DNA of 32,569 bases from Acidobacteriota bacterium. GTDB taxonomy: Bacteria > Acidobacteriota > Vicinamibacteria > Vicinamibacterales > UBA2999. Within the stretch, counting starts at the first letter, position 1. Every line of letters starts with the position of its first letter. The notes under the pieces are model-generated. The model was not told where the DNA came from. It did not search any database and was given only the letters and a program-made list of their open reading frames with translations. Below, piece by piece: positions 1 to 7,658 of the stretch. Position numbers and translations under genes: made by a program. The DNA lies in assembly GCA_021731165.1 (NCBI GenBank), contig JAKFXY010000048.1, positions 1 to 32,569 of the forward strand, read 5' to 3'.

Positions 1-1
1 C

Positions 2-106
2 GGGAAAGTGCTCAACGGGCCGATGGAGGTCCCCGGTGGCGACCGGATCCTCCAGTGCATGGATCCGCAGGGCGCGGCCTTCTCACTGTACCAGCGCAAG
101 GGATAG
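2..106 (+). CDS. VOC (glyoxalase/bleomycin-resistance-like) family protein, C-terminal end
   Basis: Only the last 34 residues are in the window; the gene is open on the left edge. The tail contains GPMEVPGGDRILQCMDPQG followed by AAFSLYQ and ends KG-stop. This pattern (a GP-x-x-VPGG-D-R strand, then a D-P-x-G-A-x-F-x-L strand) is the usual last beta-hairpin of VOC proteins of the CFP-30B/glyoxalase-like type, which are small cytoplasmic metal-fold proteins of varied and often unknown substrate. The family call rests on this short motif alone; the specific function cannot be read from it. The next gene is convergent, its stop lying 8 bases downstream. Confidence 0.7.
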   Translation, partial: GKVLNGPMEVPGGDRILQCMDPQGAAFSLYQRKG

Positions 107-113
107 TTGCGGG

Positions 114-1397
114 TTAGCGCGTGTCTATGCGAAACGGCGCCCGGTCCACGGCCGCGCCGCGGAGATACACCGCGGCAATCCGGCGCGTGTTCGTAATATC
201 GTCCAGCGGGTTTGCGTTGAGGACGATGAAGTCCGCGCTCTTGCCGGCGGCCACCGTACCCGCGTCGGCCAGCCGCATAAACTCGGCTGACGTGCGAGTG
301 GCGGCCGTGAGGGCCTGCGCCGGCGTCATGCCGGCGGCCACCATGTCGGCCATCTCCACATGCGGAGCCCACGGCGTGTTGCCGTCGGTGCCGAGTGCGA
401 TGCGGACGCCCGCGGCATTGATCTTCGCCAGGTTGCGCCCCTGGATCCCGAAGGTCGCCTGGACCGCAGGCCGATTCGTCGCGGCCACCTGAAGCTTCTC
501 CAGCTCCGAAGCCGGGACACTCTCGCTCAGCCAACCGAGGTCAGTTGTCACGCCGCGGTCGGGGAGATTGGGCACCACCACGACGTTCGGGTGCGCCTTG
601 AACAGCGCCAGTCCCTCATCGTCAATATCTTTGTCGCGCACGCCGTGCGCGAACGCGTCGATCCCGGCGCGCAGCAACCCCTTGGCATCCTCGAGCGCAA
701 AAATGTGCGCGGTGACTCGAAGCCCGCTCTTGTGCGCCTCGTCGATGATGGCGCCGTAGAGCTCCGGGGTCAGCTTCTTGTACATGCCGCTCCGGTCGTC
801 CACCCAGATTTTGACGATGTCCACCTTGTTGGCGGCGAGTTCCTGCACAGCCCTCCGCGCTTCTGTCTCGGTGGTCACCCAGTACGGCACGTCCGAGCGC
901 CCAGGCTCAGGCATCGTGATTCCGCGTCCCGCGGTGCGGTAGAGCGCCGCACCCGGCAGTGTCTGGGCCCGCATCTGGAACGGCAGCTCGCCTGGGTCGG
1001 TGCCCATGCTCAGGGCCGCACCGATGCCGTAAAAGGCCCGGCGCCGCAGATCGTTGGTGATTGCCTCGCGAGTCGTACTGAGGTGCGTGTGGGTGTCGAT
1101 GATGGCTGGCATCACCGTCTTGCCGGCCAGGTTCACATGGGTCGCGCCCGCGGGCGGACGCACCTGGCCCATCCTGCCGACCGAGGTGATTCGGGTTCCG
1201 CTGACGACGAACGCGGCGTTCTCAATTGGTGCGCGCCCGTCACCGGTGATGAGCCGCGCGCCCTCGAACACCGTGACGCCTCCAGCTGTTGGCGCCTGCC
1301 CATCGGCAGAGTTGGACCAGGCCGCCAACACCACCACCGCAAAGAGACCAGCGAAAGGGAGCACATGGGAATGCGTCTTCACTCGGTGCACCGACAC
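114..1397 (-). CDS. Secreted amidohydrolase family protein (imidazolonepropionase/prolidase-like)
   Basis: A 427-residue metal-dependent hydrolase of the amidohydrolase superfamily. The N-terminus has a basic start then a hydrophobic stretch (about residues 12-28) ending near NSADGQA, consistent with export to the periplasm. The metal site is complete: H103-x-H105 in DTHTHLS, K196 in VKIWVDD (the lysine normally carboxylated), H231 in TAHIF, H251 in FAHGVRD, and D338 in GTDGN. The C-terminal part returns to the small beta domain typical of the family (SADFIVLNANPLDDI). The likely reaction is hydrolysis of a C-N bond in an amide, dipeptide or cyclic imide; the substrate is not evident. It is transcribed alone, convergent with the VOC gene and divergent from the propeller gene at 1729. 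Confidence 0.85.
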   Translation of the reverse strand: MSVHRVKTHSHVLPFAGLFAVVVLAAWSNSADGQAPTAGGVTVFEGARLITGDGRAPIENAAFVVSGTRITSVGRMGQVRPPAGATHVNLAGKTVMPAIIDTHTHLSTTREAITNDLRRRAFYGIGAALSMGTDPGELPFQMRAQTLPGAALYRTAGRGITMPEPGRSDVPYWVTTETEARRAVQELAANKVDIVKIWVDDRSGMYKKLTPELYGAIIDEAHKSGLRVTAHIFALEDAKGLLRAGIDAFAHGVRDKDIDDEGLALFKAHPNVVVVPNLPDRGVTTDLGWLSESVPASELEKLQVAATNRPAVQATFGIQGRNLAKINAAGVRIALGTDGNTPWAPHVEMADMVAAGMTPAQALTAATRTSAEFMRLADAGTVAAGKSADFIVLNANPLDDITNTRRIAAVYLRGAAVDRAPFRIDTR

Positions 1398-1410
1398 CTC
1401 CAGTGGGCGA

Positions 1411-1437
1411 TTGACGGATGCACTGTAACGCTATGAT
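1411..1437 (+). promoter_or_regulatory. Possible sigma70-type promoter
   Basis: TTGACG (1411-1416) and TATGAT (1432-1437) are each one base from the sigma70 consensus hexamers, but the spacer is 15 bases, shorter than ideal. It points rightwards, into the decayed YjbR-like fragment and the propeller gene at 1729, so it may be the promoter of a lost gene now serving the next one with a leader of about 285 bases. This is a visual match only. Confidence 0.35.
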
Positions 1438-1483
1438 CCGCTCGTGCCAAGCGCAATCGATCACCGCCCCGTCGATCGCTTGA

Positions 1484-1657
1484 GGAAGGTATGCCTCGCG
1501 CTCACCCGAACGCTACTTCGTTCCTCCGTACGTGGGCCCGTCTGGATGGATCGGCATCTACCTGGATCGGCGGCCATCGTGGAAAGAAGTGCGGGAGCGC
1601 TTGCGCCAGTCCCATGGCCTCGTTGCTTCGAGGCGGCTGCTAAACGACCGGGAGTGA
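1484..1657 (+). pseudogene. Truncated MmcQ/YjbR-like protein remnant (C-terminal part only)
   Basis: Between the amidohydrolase and the propeller gene, one plus-strand frame reads SPERYFVPPYVGPSGWIGIY and continues into LDRRPSWKEVRERLRQS, then VASRRLL, stopping at 1655-1657. The YFVPPYVG-x-x-GW-(I/V)-G-(I)-x-LD signature followed by a helix and LVA-x-(K/R)-(R/K)-L is the C-terminal half of the MmcQ/YjbR family, small proteins of about 110-120 residues. There is an in-frame TGA at 1481-1483 and no start codon or N-terminal half upstream, because the neighbouring gene begins at 1397. The fragment is therefore a 5'-deleted relic unless the window sequence is in error. It is in a different frame from the propeller gene. 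Confidence 0.7.
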
Positions 1658-1728
1658 GCAGTCTGGCCCCCTGGCGCCGGCGCCGGGTGGTCTTGACTGG
1701 CGGCCACCGTCCATCTACGCTCGCCGCC

Positions 1729-3153
1729 ATGCCTACCTCTCTTCCGCGCGTGCTTGCGGCCACGCTGCTGATTGCCATGCCAGCCCTCCTCCACGCTGCT
1801 CAGAGCGCCCAGCCCGCCCAGGTCGGCGATCCATTCCCGCAGCCGGTCGTCACAGGCGAAGGTGTGATTCGCGTGAACCTCGTCGAGTTCGCCGTGCTCC
1901 CAGCCGTAGACGGCCAGCCGGCGCGGATGATGCTGATGAGCCATGAGCCCGGCACGCGACGTCTGTTCGTCAACGACATGCGCGGGCCGCTCTACAGCGT
2001 CAGCTACGACGGTAAGACAGTCGCCCTCTATCTCGACATCAACGCCGCGAACTGGGGCGTACCCGTTCAGTCGATGGGCAACGAGCGAGGCTTCCAAAGC
2101 TTCGCGTTCCATCCGCAGTTCGGTCAGGCAAGCAGCCGTGGTTACGGCAAGTTCTATACCTACCTCGACACCAGTAACATGGCGCCGCAGGCCGATTTCC
2201 ACCCCGGTGGCGACACCACGACACACCACACGGTGTTGCTCGAATGGACCGCCAAGAATGCCGCAGCCGCAACCTACGACGGCGGTCCCCCGCGTGAGCT
2301 GATGCGATTCCGTCAGCCGTTTCCCAATCACAATGCCGGCCTTGTCGCCTTTAATCCGCTCGCCACGCAGGGTCATCCCGACTACGGCCTGCTCTACATG
2401 GGTGTCGCCGACGGCGGCAGCGGTGGTGATCCGTTCCGCCACGCGCAGAGCCTCGGCAACGCCTTCGGCAAGATCTTCCGCATCGATCCACTCGGGAACA
2501 ACAGTGGCAACAAGAAATACGGAATTCCTTCAACCAACGCGTTCGCCAGCGACAACAACCCGCAGACGCTTGATGAAATTTACGCGTACGGTGTCCGCAA
2601 TCCGCAGCGCTTCGGTTGGGATTCGAAGAATGGCAATCTCTTTGTCGCCGACATCGGCCAGAACATCGTCGAGGAGATCAGCCTTGTCAGGCCCGGCGCA
2701 AACCTGGGATGGAACGATTGGGAGGCGAGTTTCAGGTTCGTCAGCCGCACAGAAATCAAGCTGGACGGAACGCGCGCCGATGCGAAGGTCACCTACCCGC
2801 TCGTCGAGTACGACCACAACGATGCGCTGTTTCCCACGGGCCGTGCCGCCATTACCGGTCTCGTCGTCTATCGAGGTGCGCAGATCCCGCAGCTTGCAAA
2901 CATGGTGCTGTTCGGTGACAACCCGAGCGGGGAAGTCTTCTATTTCAGCGCGGACACGCTGCCAGAGGGCGGCCAGGATCCCATTCGCCGCGTGATGTTT
3001 GGCGGCGCCGGCGCCGCCAAGACGCTGCTGCAGTTGATCAGGGAAAAGAAGCCGAATGCACCGCGCGTCGATCTTCGGTTCGGCACGGGACCAAACGAAC
3101 AAGTCTTCCTGCTCAACAAGCAAGACAACACGATTCGCCAGCTCGTGCGGTGA
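1729..3153 (+). CDS. Secreted PQQ-dependent sugar dehydrogenase-like (GSDH) beta-propeller protein
   Basis: A 474-residue protein from the start chosen here. The open frame extends upstream to 1444, but that extension is arginine-rich, covers the YjbR relic in another frame, and is followed at 1729 by a clean signal peptide (MPTSLPRVLAATLLIAMPA to about AQSA), so the internal ATG is preferred. Family signatures are NERGFQSFAFHPQF (the histidine of the AFHP turn corresponds to the catalytic base in soluble glucose dehydrogenases), YAYGVRNPQRFGWD, LFVADIGQNIVEEI and NLGWNDWE, all typical of the six-bladed GSDH/YliI fold. It probably works in the periplasm, oxidising a sugar or related alcohol with PQQ; substrate and cofactor use are inferred. 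Its stop overlaps the GTG start of the next gene, indicating translational coupling. Confidence 0.82.
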   Translation: MPTSLPRVLAATLLIAMPALLHAAQSAQPAQVGDPFPQPVVTGEGVIRVNLVEFAVLPAVDGQPARMMLMSHEPGTRRLFVNDMRGPLYSVSYDGKTVALYLDINAANWGVPVQSMGNERGFQSFAFHPQFGQASSRGYGKFYTYLDTSNMAPQADFHPGGDTTTHHTVLLEWTAKNAAAATYDGGPPRELMRFRQPFPNHNAGLVAFNPLATQGHPDYGLLYMGVADGGSGGDPFRHAQSLGNAFGKIFRIDPLGNNSGNKKYGIPSTNAFASDNNPQTLDEIYAYGVRNPQRFGWDSKNGNLFVADIGQNIVEEISLVRPGANLGWNDWEASFRFVSRTEIKLDGTRADAKVTYPLVEYDHNDALFPTGRAAITGLVVYRGAQIPQLANMVLFGDNPSGEVFYFSADTLPEGGQDPIRRVMFGGAGAAKTLLQLIREKKPNAPRVDLRFGTGPNEQVFLLNKQDNTIRQLVR

Positions 3154-3809
3154 CCGTTCTTATTCTTGGCGCCAGTGGGTCTGCAGGCGGCGGCGTGTTG
3201 CAGGCGTGCTTGGCTTGTGAGGTCGTCGAGGTCAAGGCTATCATTCGTCGGCCGCTTGGCGTCGCTCACGCCATGTTGAAGGAGTTCCGGCACGACAACT
3301 ATCGGGATTTCACCGATGTTGAAGGCGCCTTCCGCGACGTCGATGCCTGTTTCTATTGCCTCGGCAAGTCCGTGCGGCAGGTGTCCGGTGAGGCCGAGTA
3401 CCGAACGATCACCTACGAGTTTGCGATGTCCGCGGCGCGTGCGCTCTACGCCAAGAGCCCTGGCGCGGTCTTCCATTTCATCAGCGGCAGCGGCGCGAGC
3501 CTGAAGAGCCCGTTCATGTGGGCCCGCGTCAAGGCCGAGACCGAGCGCGATCTGATCGCGCGGTTCGAGGCGGTCTGCTGGCGTCCGGGGTCGATTGACG
3601 GCGTTCCGTCGGCCAGCGAGCCAGTTCTCTACAAAGCCTTTCGTCCAGTCGCTCGTGTTGTGTTGAAGCCGTTCCGCAGCCTGTACGTGACGGCGGAAGA
3701 CATTGGCCTCGCGATGATCCTCGCGAGCGTTCAAGGCATCCGCGGGCGAGTGATTGAGAATGCCGAGATTCGCGACTTGGCTGACCGTCAGCGCGCTGCG
3801 AGCCGCTGA
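3150..3809 (+). CDS. NAD(P)-binding atypical SDR / NAD-dependent epimerase-like protein
   Basis: A 219-residue Rossmann-fold protein. It begins TVLILGASGSAGGGVLQ, a beta strand followed by the GxxGxxG dinucleotide-binding loop, and continues with CFYCLGKS, the fourth-strand motif seen in the YbjT/HTATIP2-like atypical SDR group. FHFISGSGA is the strand carrying the usual serine region, and the motif MWARVKAETERDL resembles the helix that holds the active lysine; a classical YxxxK tyrosine is not evident. It is cytoplasmic, with no signal peptide. The GTG start overlaps the stop of the propeller gene (GTGA), so the pair is probably co-translated. Substrate unknown; it may be a nucleotide-binding regulator rather than an enzyme. 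Confidence 0.75.
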   Translation: MTVLILGASGSAGGGVLQACLACEVVEVKAIIRRPLGVAHAMLKEFRHDNYRDFTDVEGAFRDVDACFYCLGKSVRQVSGEAEYRTITYEFAMSAARALYAKSPGAVFHFISGSGASLKSPFMWARVKAETERDLIARFEAVCWRPGSIDGVPSASEPVLYKAFRPVARVVLKPFRSLYVTAEDIGLAMILASVQGIRGRVIENAEIRDLADRQRAASR

Positions 3810-3837
3810 TGTCGTTTCGTGCGTTCGGCCATTTTCG

Positions 3838-3866
3838 TTGACGGAACAATCACTAACTACAAGTAT
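3838..3866 (+). promoter_or_regulatory. Weak candidate promoter for the small secreted protein at 3976
   Basis: TTGACG (3838-3843) is a good -35 match; the best -10 at a 17-base spacing, AAGTAT (3861-3866), matches only three of six consensus bases. It lies in the 166-base gap after the oxidoreductase gene, the only sizeable non-coding gap before the next gene. Low confidence. Confidence 0.22.
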
Positions 3867-3975
3867 GTCGAACACTGAGACGCTTCGCGCGAATTCAGGC
3901 CTGATTACGCACGTGTGATCCGGCGTCGACGGCATCGCGGTTGCTTTGTGTTGTGGGCAGGAGGTCATTGGTCCC

Positions 3976-4422
3976 ATGACACGATGTTCATACGTGGTGT
4001 TCGTATCGGCGGCGATCGCACTTCTTGGCGGCACGGCGAGCGCAACCGACAAGACACCCGAGCCGCTGGCAATCAAGACGTCCGGCGCGTTCGCACCCGC
4101 CGAATCCGATGTCATCGTCCGTATGCGGGTTGAGCGCGATCCACGGGCCCGAGAGCTTACGATCGAGTGGGTATCCGATGACTTGTCGGGTGGATCGCAC
4201 GCCATCTCGCTCGACGGCGGGCGCGCGGCGATCACGCATCAGTACGCAATCAAGAAGATGTCGGCCGGAGAGTATACGGTGACGGCCATCCTGCGGCTCT
4301 CTGACGGCACCGAAGTCCGGCGTGCGTCAAGGGTCACGATTGTTGGGATGGGTGCGGCGGACAGGGGCTTCAACGGCGGCGCCCAGGGGTCATCGGGACT
4401 GCGGCCGGGCGGTCAACGCTAA
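3976..4422 (+). CDS. Small secreted protein of unknown function, Ig-like beta-sandwich pattern
   Basis: A 149-residue protein from the ATG at 3976, which follows a GGAGG-like element (around 3960-3964) and starts a signal peptide (MTRCSYVVFVSAAIALLGG to about ASA). The frame is open to 3946, but the upstream part lacks export features. The mature part alternates polar and hydrophobic residues (VIVRMRVERD, LTIEWVSDD, GEYTVTAILRLSDG), which suggests a small all-beta, immunoglobulin-like domain, and ends in a Gly/Gln/Arg-rich tail. I do not recognise a family. It is followed 99 bases later by a membrane protein on the same strand; no functional link is visible. Confidence 0.6.
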   Translation: MTRCSYVVFVSAAIALLGGTASATDKTPEPLAIKTSGAFAPAESDVIVRMRVERDPRARELTIEWVSDDLSGGSHAISLDGGRAAITHQYAIKKMSAGEYTVTAILRLSDGTEVRRASRVTIVGMGAADRGFNGGAQGSSGLRPGGQR

Positions 4423-4521
4423 TCAGGCGCGTGGCGAGCCCGCGTCGCCCCTCTCGCGTGGGGCGCATATGCGGCAACGGATCCCGCCGGCGATTCGACG
4501 CGTCGTAACGCCGGAGGATTC

Positions 4522-4944
4522 ATGCCTGAAGCTCGCCCCCGTTTCGATCTCAGCCGACTGTTCTTGGTGGGACCGCTGGCAATCGCCGTTGCCGTCCTCG
4601 CCGTACTGGCCGTCCGCGTAGTCGCTTTCGCGGTTCTCGCCCTGCCGGTTGCGTTTCCACCTCTCGGCTGGGGCCCGCTGGTACTCTTCACGGCCTTCTT
4701 CGTGACGGTAGCGGTGCTGGTGTTTGCCGTCGTGGCGCGTCGCGCCGCGGATCCGGCAGGGACTTACAGGAGAGTGGCGTTGGTCGCCCTGATCGCGTCC
4801 CTCGTCCCAGACTTGCTCTTACCGCTTGACGGCACGTCTGGAGCCACGTGGCCGGCGGTCATCGTGCTGATGGTGATGCACGTCGCCGCATGGTGGCCGA
4901 CCGTGCGGATTCTTACGACGCTCGGCCTATCACCATCGCGTTAG
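4522..4944 (+). CDS. Four-helix integral membrane protein, DUF6069-like
   Basis: A 140-residue protein with four predicted membrane segments at about residues 14-36, 50-70, 85-101 and 109-130, separated by short charged loops ([13 protein letters not shown]; the polar LDGTSG between helices 3 and 4). The arrangement and the conserved HVAAW in the last helix resemble the DUF6069 family, whose function is unknown. A strong Shine-Dalgarno GGAGG sits at 4512-4516, five bases before the ATG, which supports this start. No partner is evident; the next gene encodes a soluble SDR protein. Confidence 0.7.
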   Translation: MPEARPRFDLSRLFLVGPLAIAVAVLAVLAVRVVAFAVLALPVAFPPLGWGPLVLFTAFFVTVAVLVFAVVARRAADPAGTYRRVALVALIASLVPDLLLPLDGTSGATWPAVIVLMVMHVAAWWPTVRILTTLGLSPSR

Positions 4945-5005
4945 GACCACACGCGGGAGCAAGAGGCGCCCCCCCCTCGGACCCGGTCGTCGTGGAGCCC
5001 AGCGA

Positions 5006-6625
5006 ATGCCCACTGACGGCTATGCCGGCTCGCGGTACGTTACGCTCGTGAGAATGCCTCTGACCGGGACGCCGCCCTTGGCCGATTTGAACGTCGCGGA
5101 ACTACGTGAACGCCTACGTGAGGTCACCGAGCTGCTCGAGGCGATCGCGGCGGATCGCGCCGTGCTCAACGGCGCGTCCGAGGACGAGAAGAAGCGCCTG
5201 CTGAAGGCGGTGACCCGGGTCAACACGCCGGACGGCCGCACGCGCCGGCGACTGTTGAAGGCCCATGCGCGTCTGGCGCGGCTCGAACGTGTGAGGCGTG
5301 AGGACAGCGTCCTCCACGACACTGGTATTCGCACGCTCCGCCGGAAGCCGGTGTTCAACACGCCGAATGTGTTCCCGCCGCGCGATTTCGAACCCCGTGA
5401 CATCCACGCGGACGAGGCCCCGCGCGAGACGATCGACTTGCAGCATTGCTATGTCTGCAAGGGCAAGTACTCGGTCATCCATCATTTCTACGATCAGCTC
5501 TGCCCGACATGCGCCGACCTCAACTACGCCAAGCGCGCGGAGCTGGCCGATCTGCGCGGCCGGGTTGCGCTGCTTACTGGCGGCCGCGTCAAGATCGGGT
5601 ACCAGGCGGGGTTGAAATTGCTCCGCGCCGGCGCCCAGCTGATCGTCACCACCCGCTTCCCCAGAGATTCAGCCGCACGCTACGCGCAGGAACCCGACTT
5701 CAACCAGTGGAGCGACCGGCTCGAGATCTTCGGCCTCGACCTGCGCCATACACCGAGCGTGGAGGCGTTCTGCCGAGAGCTGTTGGCGACCCGCAGCCGC
5801 CTCGATTTCATCATCAACAATGCCTGCCAGACAGTCCGGCGTCCGCCCGATTTCTACGCGCACATGATGGCGGGCGAGAACGCCGCCCTCAAGGACATGC
5901 CGGAGCAGGCGCGCGGGCTCCTCGGGACCTATGAGGGGCTGCGCGGTTACCACATGCTGCCGGAGGCGGTGGAGAGCGGAGCGACAGGTGGGGTGACGCG
6001 CCTCTCCGCGGTCACGGGTCTGACCCACGCGGCGCAGCTGTCACAAGTGCCGCTTCTGCCGGAGGAGCGCGAGGCACGGAGCGCACTCTTCCCTCAGGGC
6101 CGCCTCGATCAGGATCTCCAGCAGATCGATCTGCGCGAGCGCAACTCGTGGCGCTTGCTGCTGGCCGAGGTCTCGTCGGTGGAGCTGCTCGAGGTGCAGT
6201 TGGTGAATGCCGTTGCTCCATTCATCATCAACGCCCGACTCAAGCCGTTGATGCTGCGCACTCCTGAGCGCGACAAGCACATCGTCAACGTATCGGCCGT
6301 GGAGGGGCAGTTCTACCGGAACTTCAAGACCACCCGGCATCCGCACACGAACATGGCGAAGGCCGCGCTCAACATGATGACGCGCACGGCCGCGACCGAT
6401 TACCACAGCGACGGCATTCACATGAACAGCGTCGATACCGGATGGGTCACCGACGAGGACGCGGTCGCCATCGCGGCCCGCAAGGTCGTGGAGCAACGCT
6501 TTCACCCGCCGCTCGACATCGTGGACGGCGCCGCCCGCATCGTCGATCCGATCGTCAGCGGGTTCAACAGCGGCACGCATGTCTGGGGGAAGTTCCTGAA
6601 GGACTACCGGGAGACGGATTGGTGA
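5006..6625 (+). CDS. SDR-fold protein with N-terminal coiled region and four-cysteine zinc-binding-like motif
   Basis: A 539-residue protein in three parts. Residues about 25-105 are charged and helical ([15 protein letters not shown]). Residues 148-169 hold CYVC and CPTC separated by 14 residues, a treble-clef or knuckle-like metal site. From about residue 183 to the end is an SDR Rossmann domain. The cofactor loop reads T191-GGRVKIG, with lysine where the second conserved glycine of TGxxxGIG stands; FIINNACQT is a good NNAG-like strand. The active-site helix reads T448-NMAK452: the lysine is present but the tyrosine position holds threonine. Start: GGAG lies 8 bases before the ATG at 5006; an internal ATG at 5054 is an alternative. 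A reductase role is possible but the altered residues argue for unusual chemistry or a regulatory role. Confidence 0.78.
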   Translation: MPTDGYAGSRYVTLVRMPLTGTPPLADLNVAELRERLREVTELLEAIAADRAVLNGASEDEKKRLLKAVTRVNTPDGRTRRRLLKAHARLARLERVRREDSVLHDTGIRTLRRKPVFNTPNVFPPRDFEPRDIHADEAPRETIDLQHCYVCKGKYSVIHHFYDQLCPTCADLNYAKRAELADLRGRVALLTGGRVKIGYQAGLKLLRAGAQLIVTTRFPRDSAARYAQEPDFNQWSDRLEIFGLDLRHTPSVEAFCRELLATRSRLDFIINNACQTVRRPPDFYAHMMAGENAALKDMPEQARGLLGTYEGLRGYHMLPEAVESGATGGVTRLSAVTGLTHAAQLSQVPLLPEEREARSALFPQGRLDQDLQQIDLRERNSWRLLLAEVSSVELLEVQLVNAVAPFIINARLKPLMLRTPERDKHIVNVSAVEGQFYRNFKTTRHPHTNMAKAALNMMTRTAATDYHSDGIHMNSVDTGWVTDEDAVAIAARKVVEQRFHPPLDIVDGAARIVDPIVSGFNSGTHVWGKFLKDYRETDW

Positions 6626-6694
6626 CCGTCACGAGCCTCTCCGCGGCCGGCCGTCTGAGGACGAAGGGGCCCACGAAGCCCAAGCTGTGGCGGG

Positions 6695-7564
6695 TCAGCG
6701 GCTTGGCGGTGCGACCGTCGTGGTCGTTTCGACGGTGAACTTACGGTAGTTCGAGAACTCCGAAATGCCGCGCAGCCTGAGTCGTCTGAGCAGGAATATG
6801 CGTCCGCTGGCCGTCCACGTCACCTGCGCCGGCAGCCAGACTTCGTTGTTCACCTTCCGGCGCTGGTACGTCGCGACCGTTCCCTTGTGCACTCTAGCGA
6901 GAAGACCCAGGCCGAACGACAACGTGTCAATCGCTTCGATCTCGACGCGCACCAACTCGTAGTCCGATTCGCTGATCCACGCCTTGGCGCGAAAGTGCCG
7001 CATGATCTTGCCGCTGTCGGTGAGCGGCTTTACGCCGTGCTTCGGCGTGAGCGCCGCAAAAATCGTATCGTGCCCGTCGATGGCCTCGCGCCGGACCATC
7101 GCGATGTCGTAGATGCGGAAAATGTCATCGACCGCGTCCGAGTACTCGCGGCGCTGTTTGTCCAGCGCGCGCTCGGTCTTCTCGCGCCCGGCGGTGTTCT
7201 CGATCGTCCGTGCGTACGCCCCGACGGTCTTCTGGCGTTCGCGATCCTCTTTGGCGAGCTTCTCGGCCGCGACCGGCCGGCCATCCTTCTCGATCAACCT
7301 CCGATACCGATCCTCGCCGGCGAGTCCCGGATACACCTCGAACAACTGGCTTGACTCGTCGGTGACACGGCCGGCGGCATTGACCTTCTGTTCTGTTCGG
7401 CGCTCGAGGAACGTGTAGCCGCTCTGAAGCGTCTCGTCCGTAGCGAGGCGTGCCTTGACCTGGGTTGAGAAGGCGGTGAAATCGGGGAGCGGGCGATCCT
7501 GGGCGCGTGGAAGCGCCAGCAGCAGGAGAGCGACGATCGCCACACGCATGGACGATTGTCGCAT
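6695..7564 (-). CDS. Secreted protein of unknown function, possible LolA-like fold
   Basis: A 289-residue protein from the ATG at 7564 (an ATG at 7549 would remove five residues). The N-terminus is a short signal peptide, MRQSSMRVAIVALLLLALP. The frame is open far upstream to 7909, but that part is antisense-like overlap with the neighbouring gene and is rejected. The middle is strongly charged and helical (EKLAKEDRERQKTVGAYAR), then a beta-rich C-terminus (DYELVRVEIEAIDTL, VATYQRRKVNNEVWLPAQV) resembles the curved sheet of outer-membrane lipoprotein-sorting-like proteins seen widely in Acidobacteriota. That similarity is by eye. It lies 94 bases downstream of the MFS/spermidine synthase-like gene on the same strand and is likely co-transcribed with it. 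Confidence 0.6.
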   Translation of the reverse strand: MRQSSMRVAIVALLLLALPRAQDRPLPDFTAFSTQVKARLATDETLQSGYTFLERRTEQKVNAAGRVTDESSQLFEVYPGLAGEDRYRRLIEKDGRPVAAEKLAKEDRERQKTVGAYARTIENTAGREKTERALDKQRREYSDAVDDIFRIYDIAMVRREAIDGHDTIFAALTPKHGVKPLTDSGKIMRHFRAKAWISESDYELVRVEIEAIDTLSFGLGLLARVHKGTVATYQRRKVNNEVWLPAQVTWTASGRIFLLRRLRLRGISEFSNYRKFTVETTTTVAPPSR

Positions 7565-7658
7565 GCGGGCCAGTCGCGACCGGGCTCCATCCCGCCGCTC
7601 ACGTCCTTGCCAACTCAGCCGTGGATCACGGAGGCGTCGGGGCACGCTGGCCCCGCGA

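Noticed and set aside
360-1436. Long plus-strand open frame (358 codons) opposite the amidohydrolase gene
   Set aside because: It is antisense to a gene with an intact metal site and signal peptide, and its translation is rich in Arg, Gly and His as expected of a GC-rich shadow frame.
1444-1728. N-terminal extension of the GSDH-like protein
   Set aside because: The 95 extra residues are arginine-rich, overlap the YjbR relic in another frame, and precede a clean signal peptide.
2940-4235. Minus-strand open frame of 431 codons
   Set aside because: It runs against two plus-strand genes with family motifs and has no domain pattern of its own.
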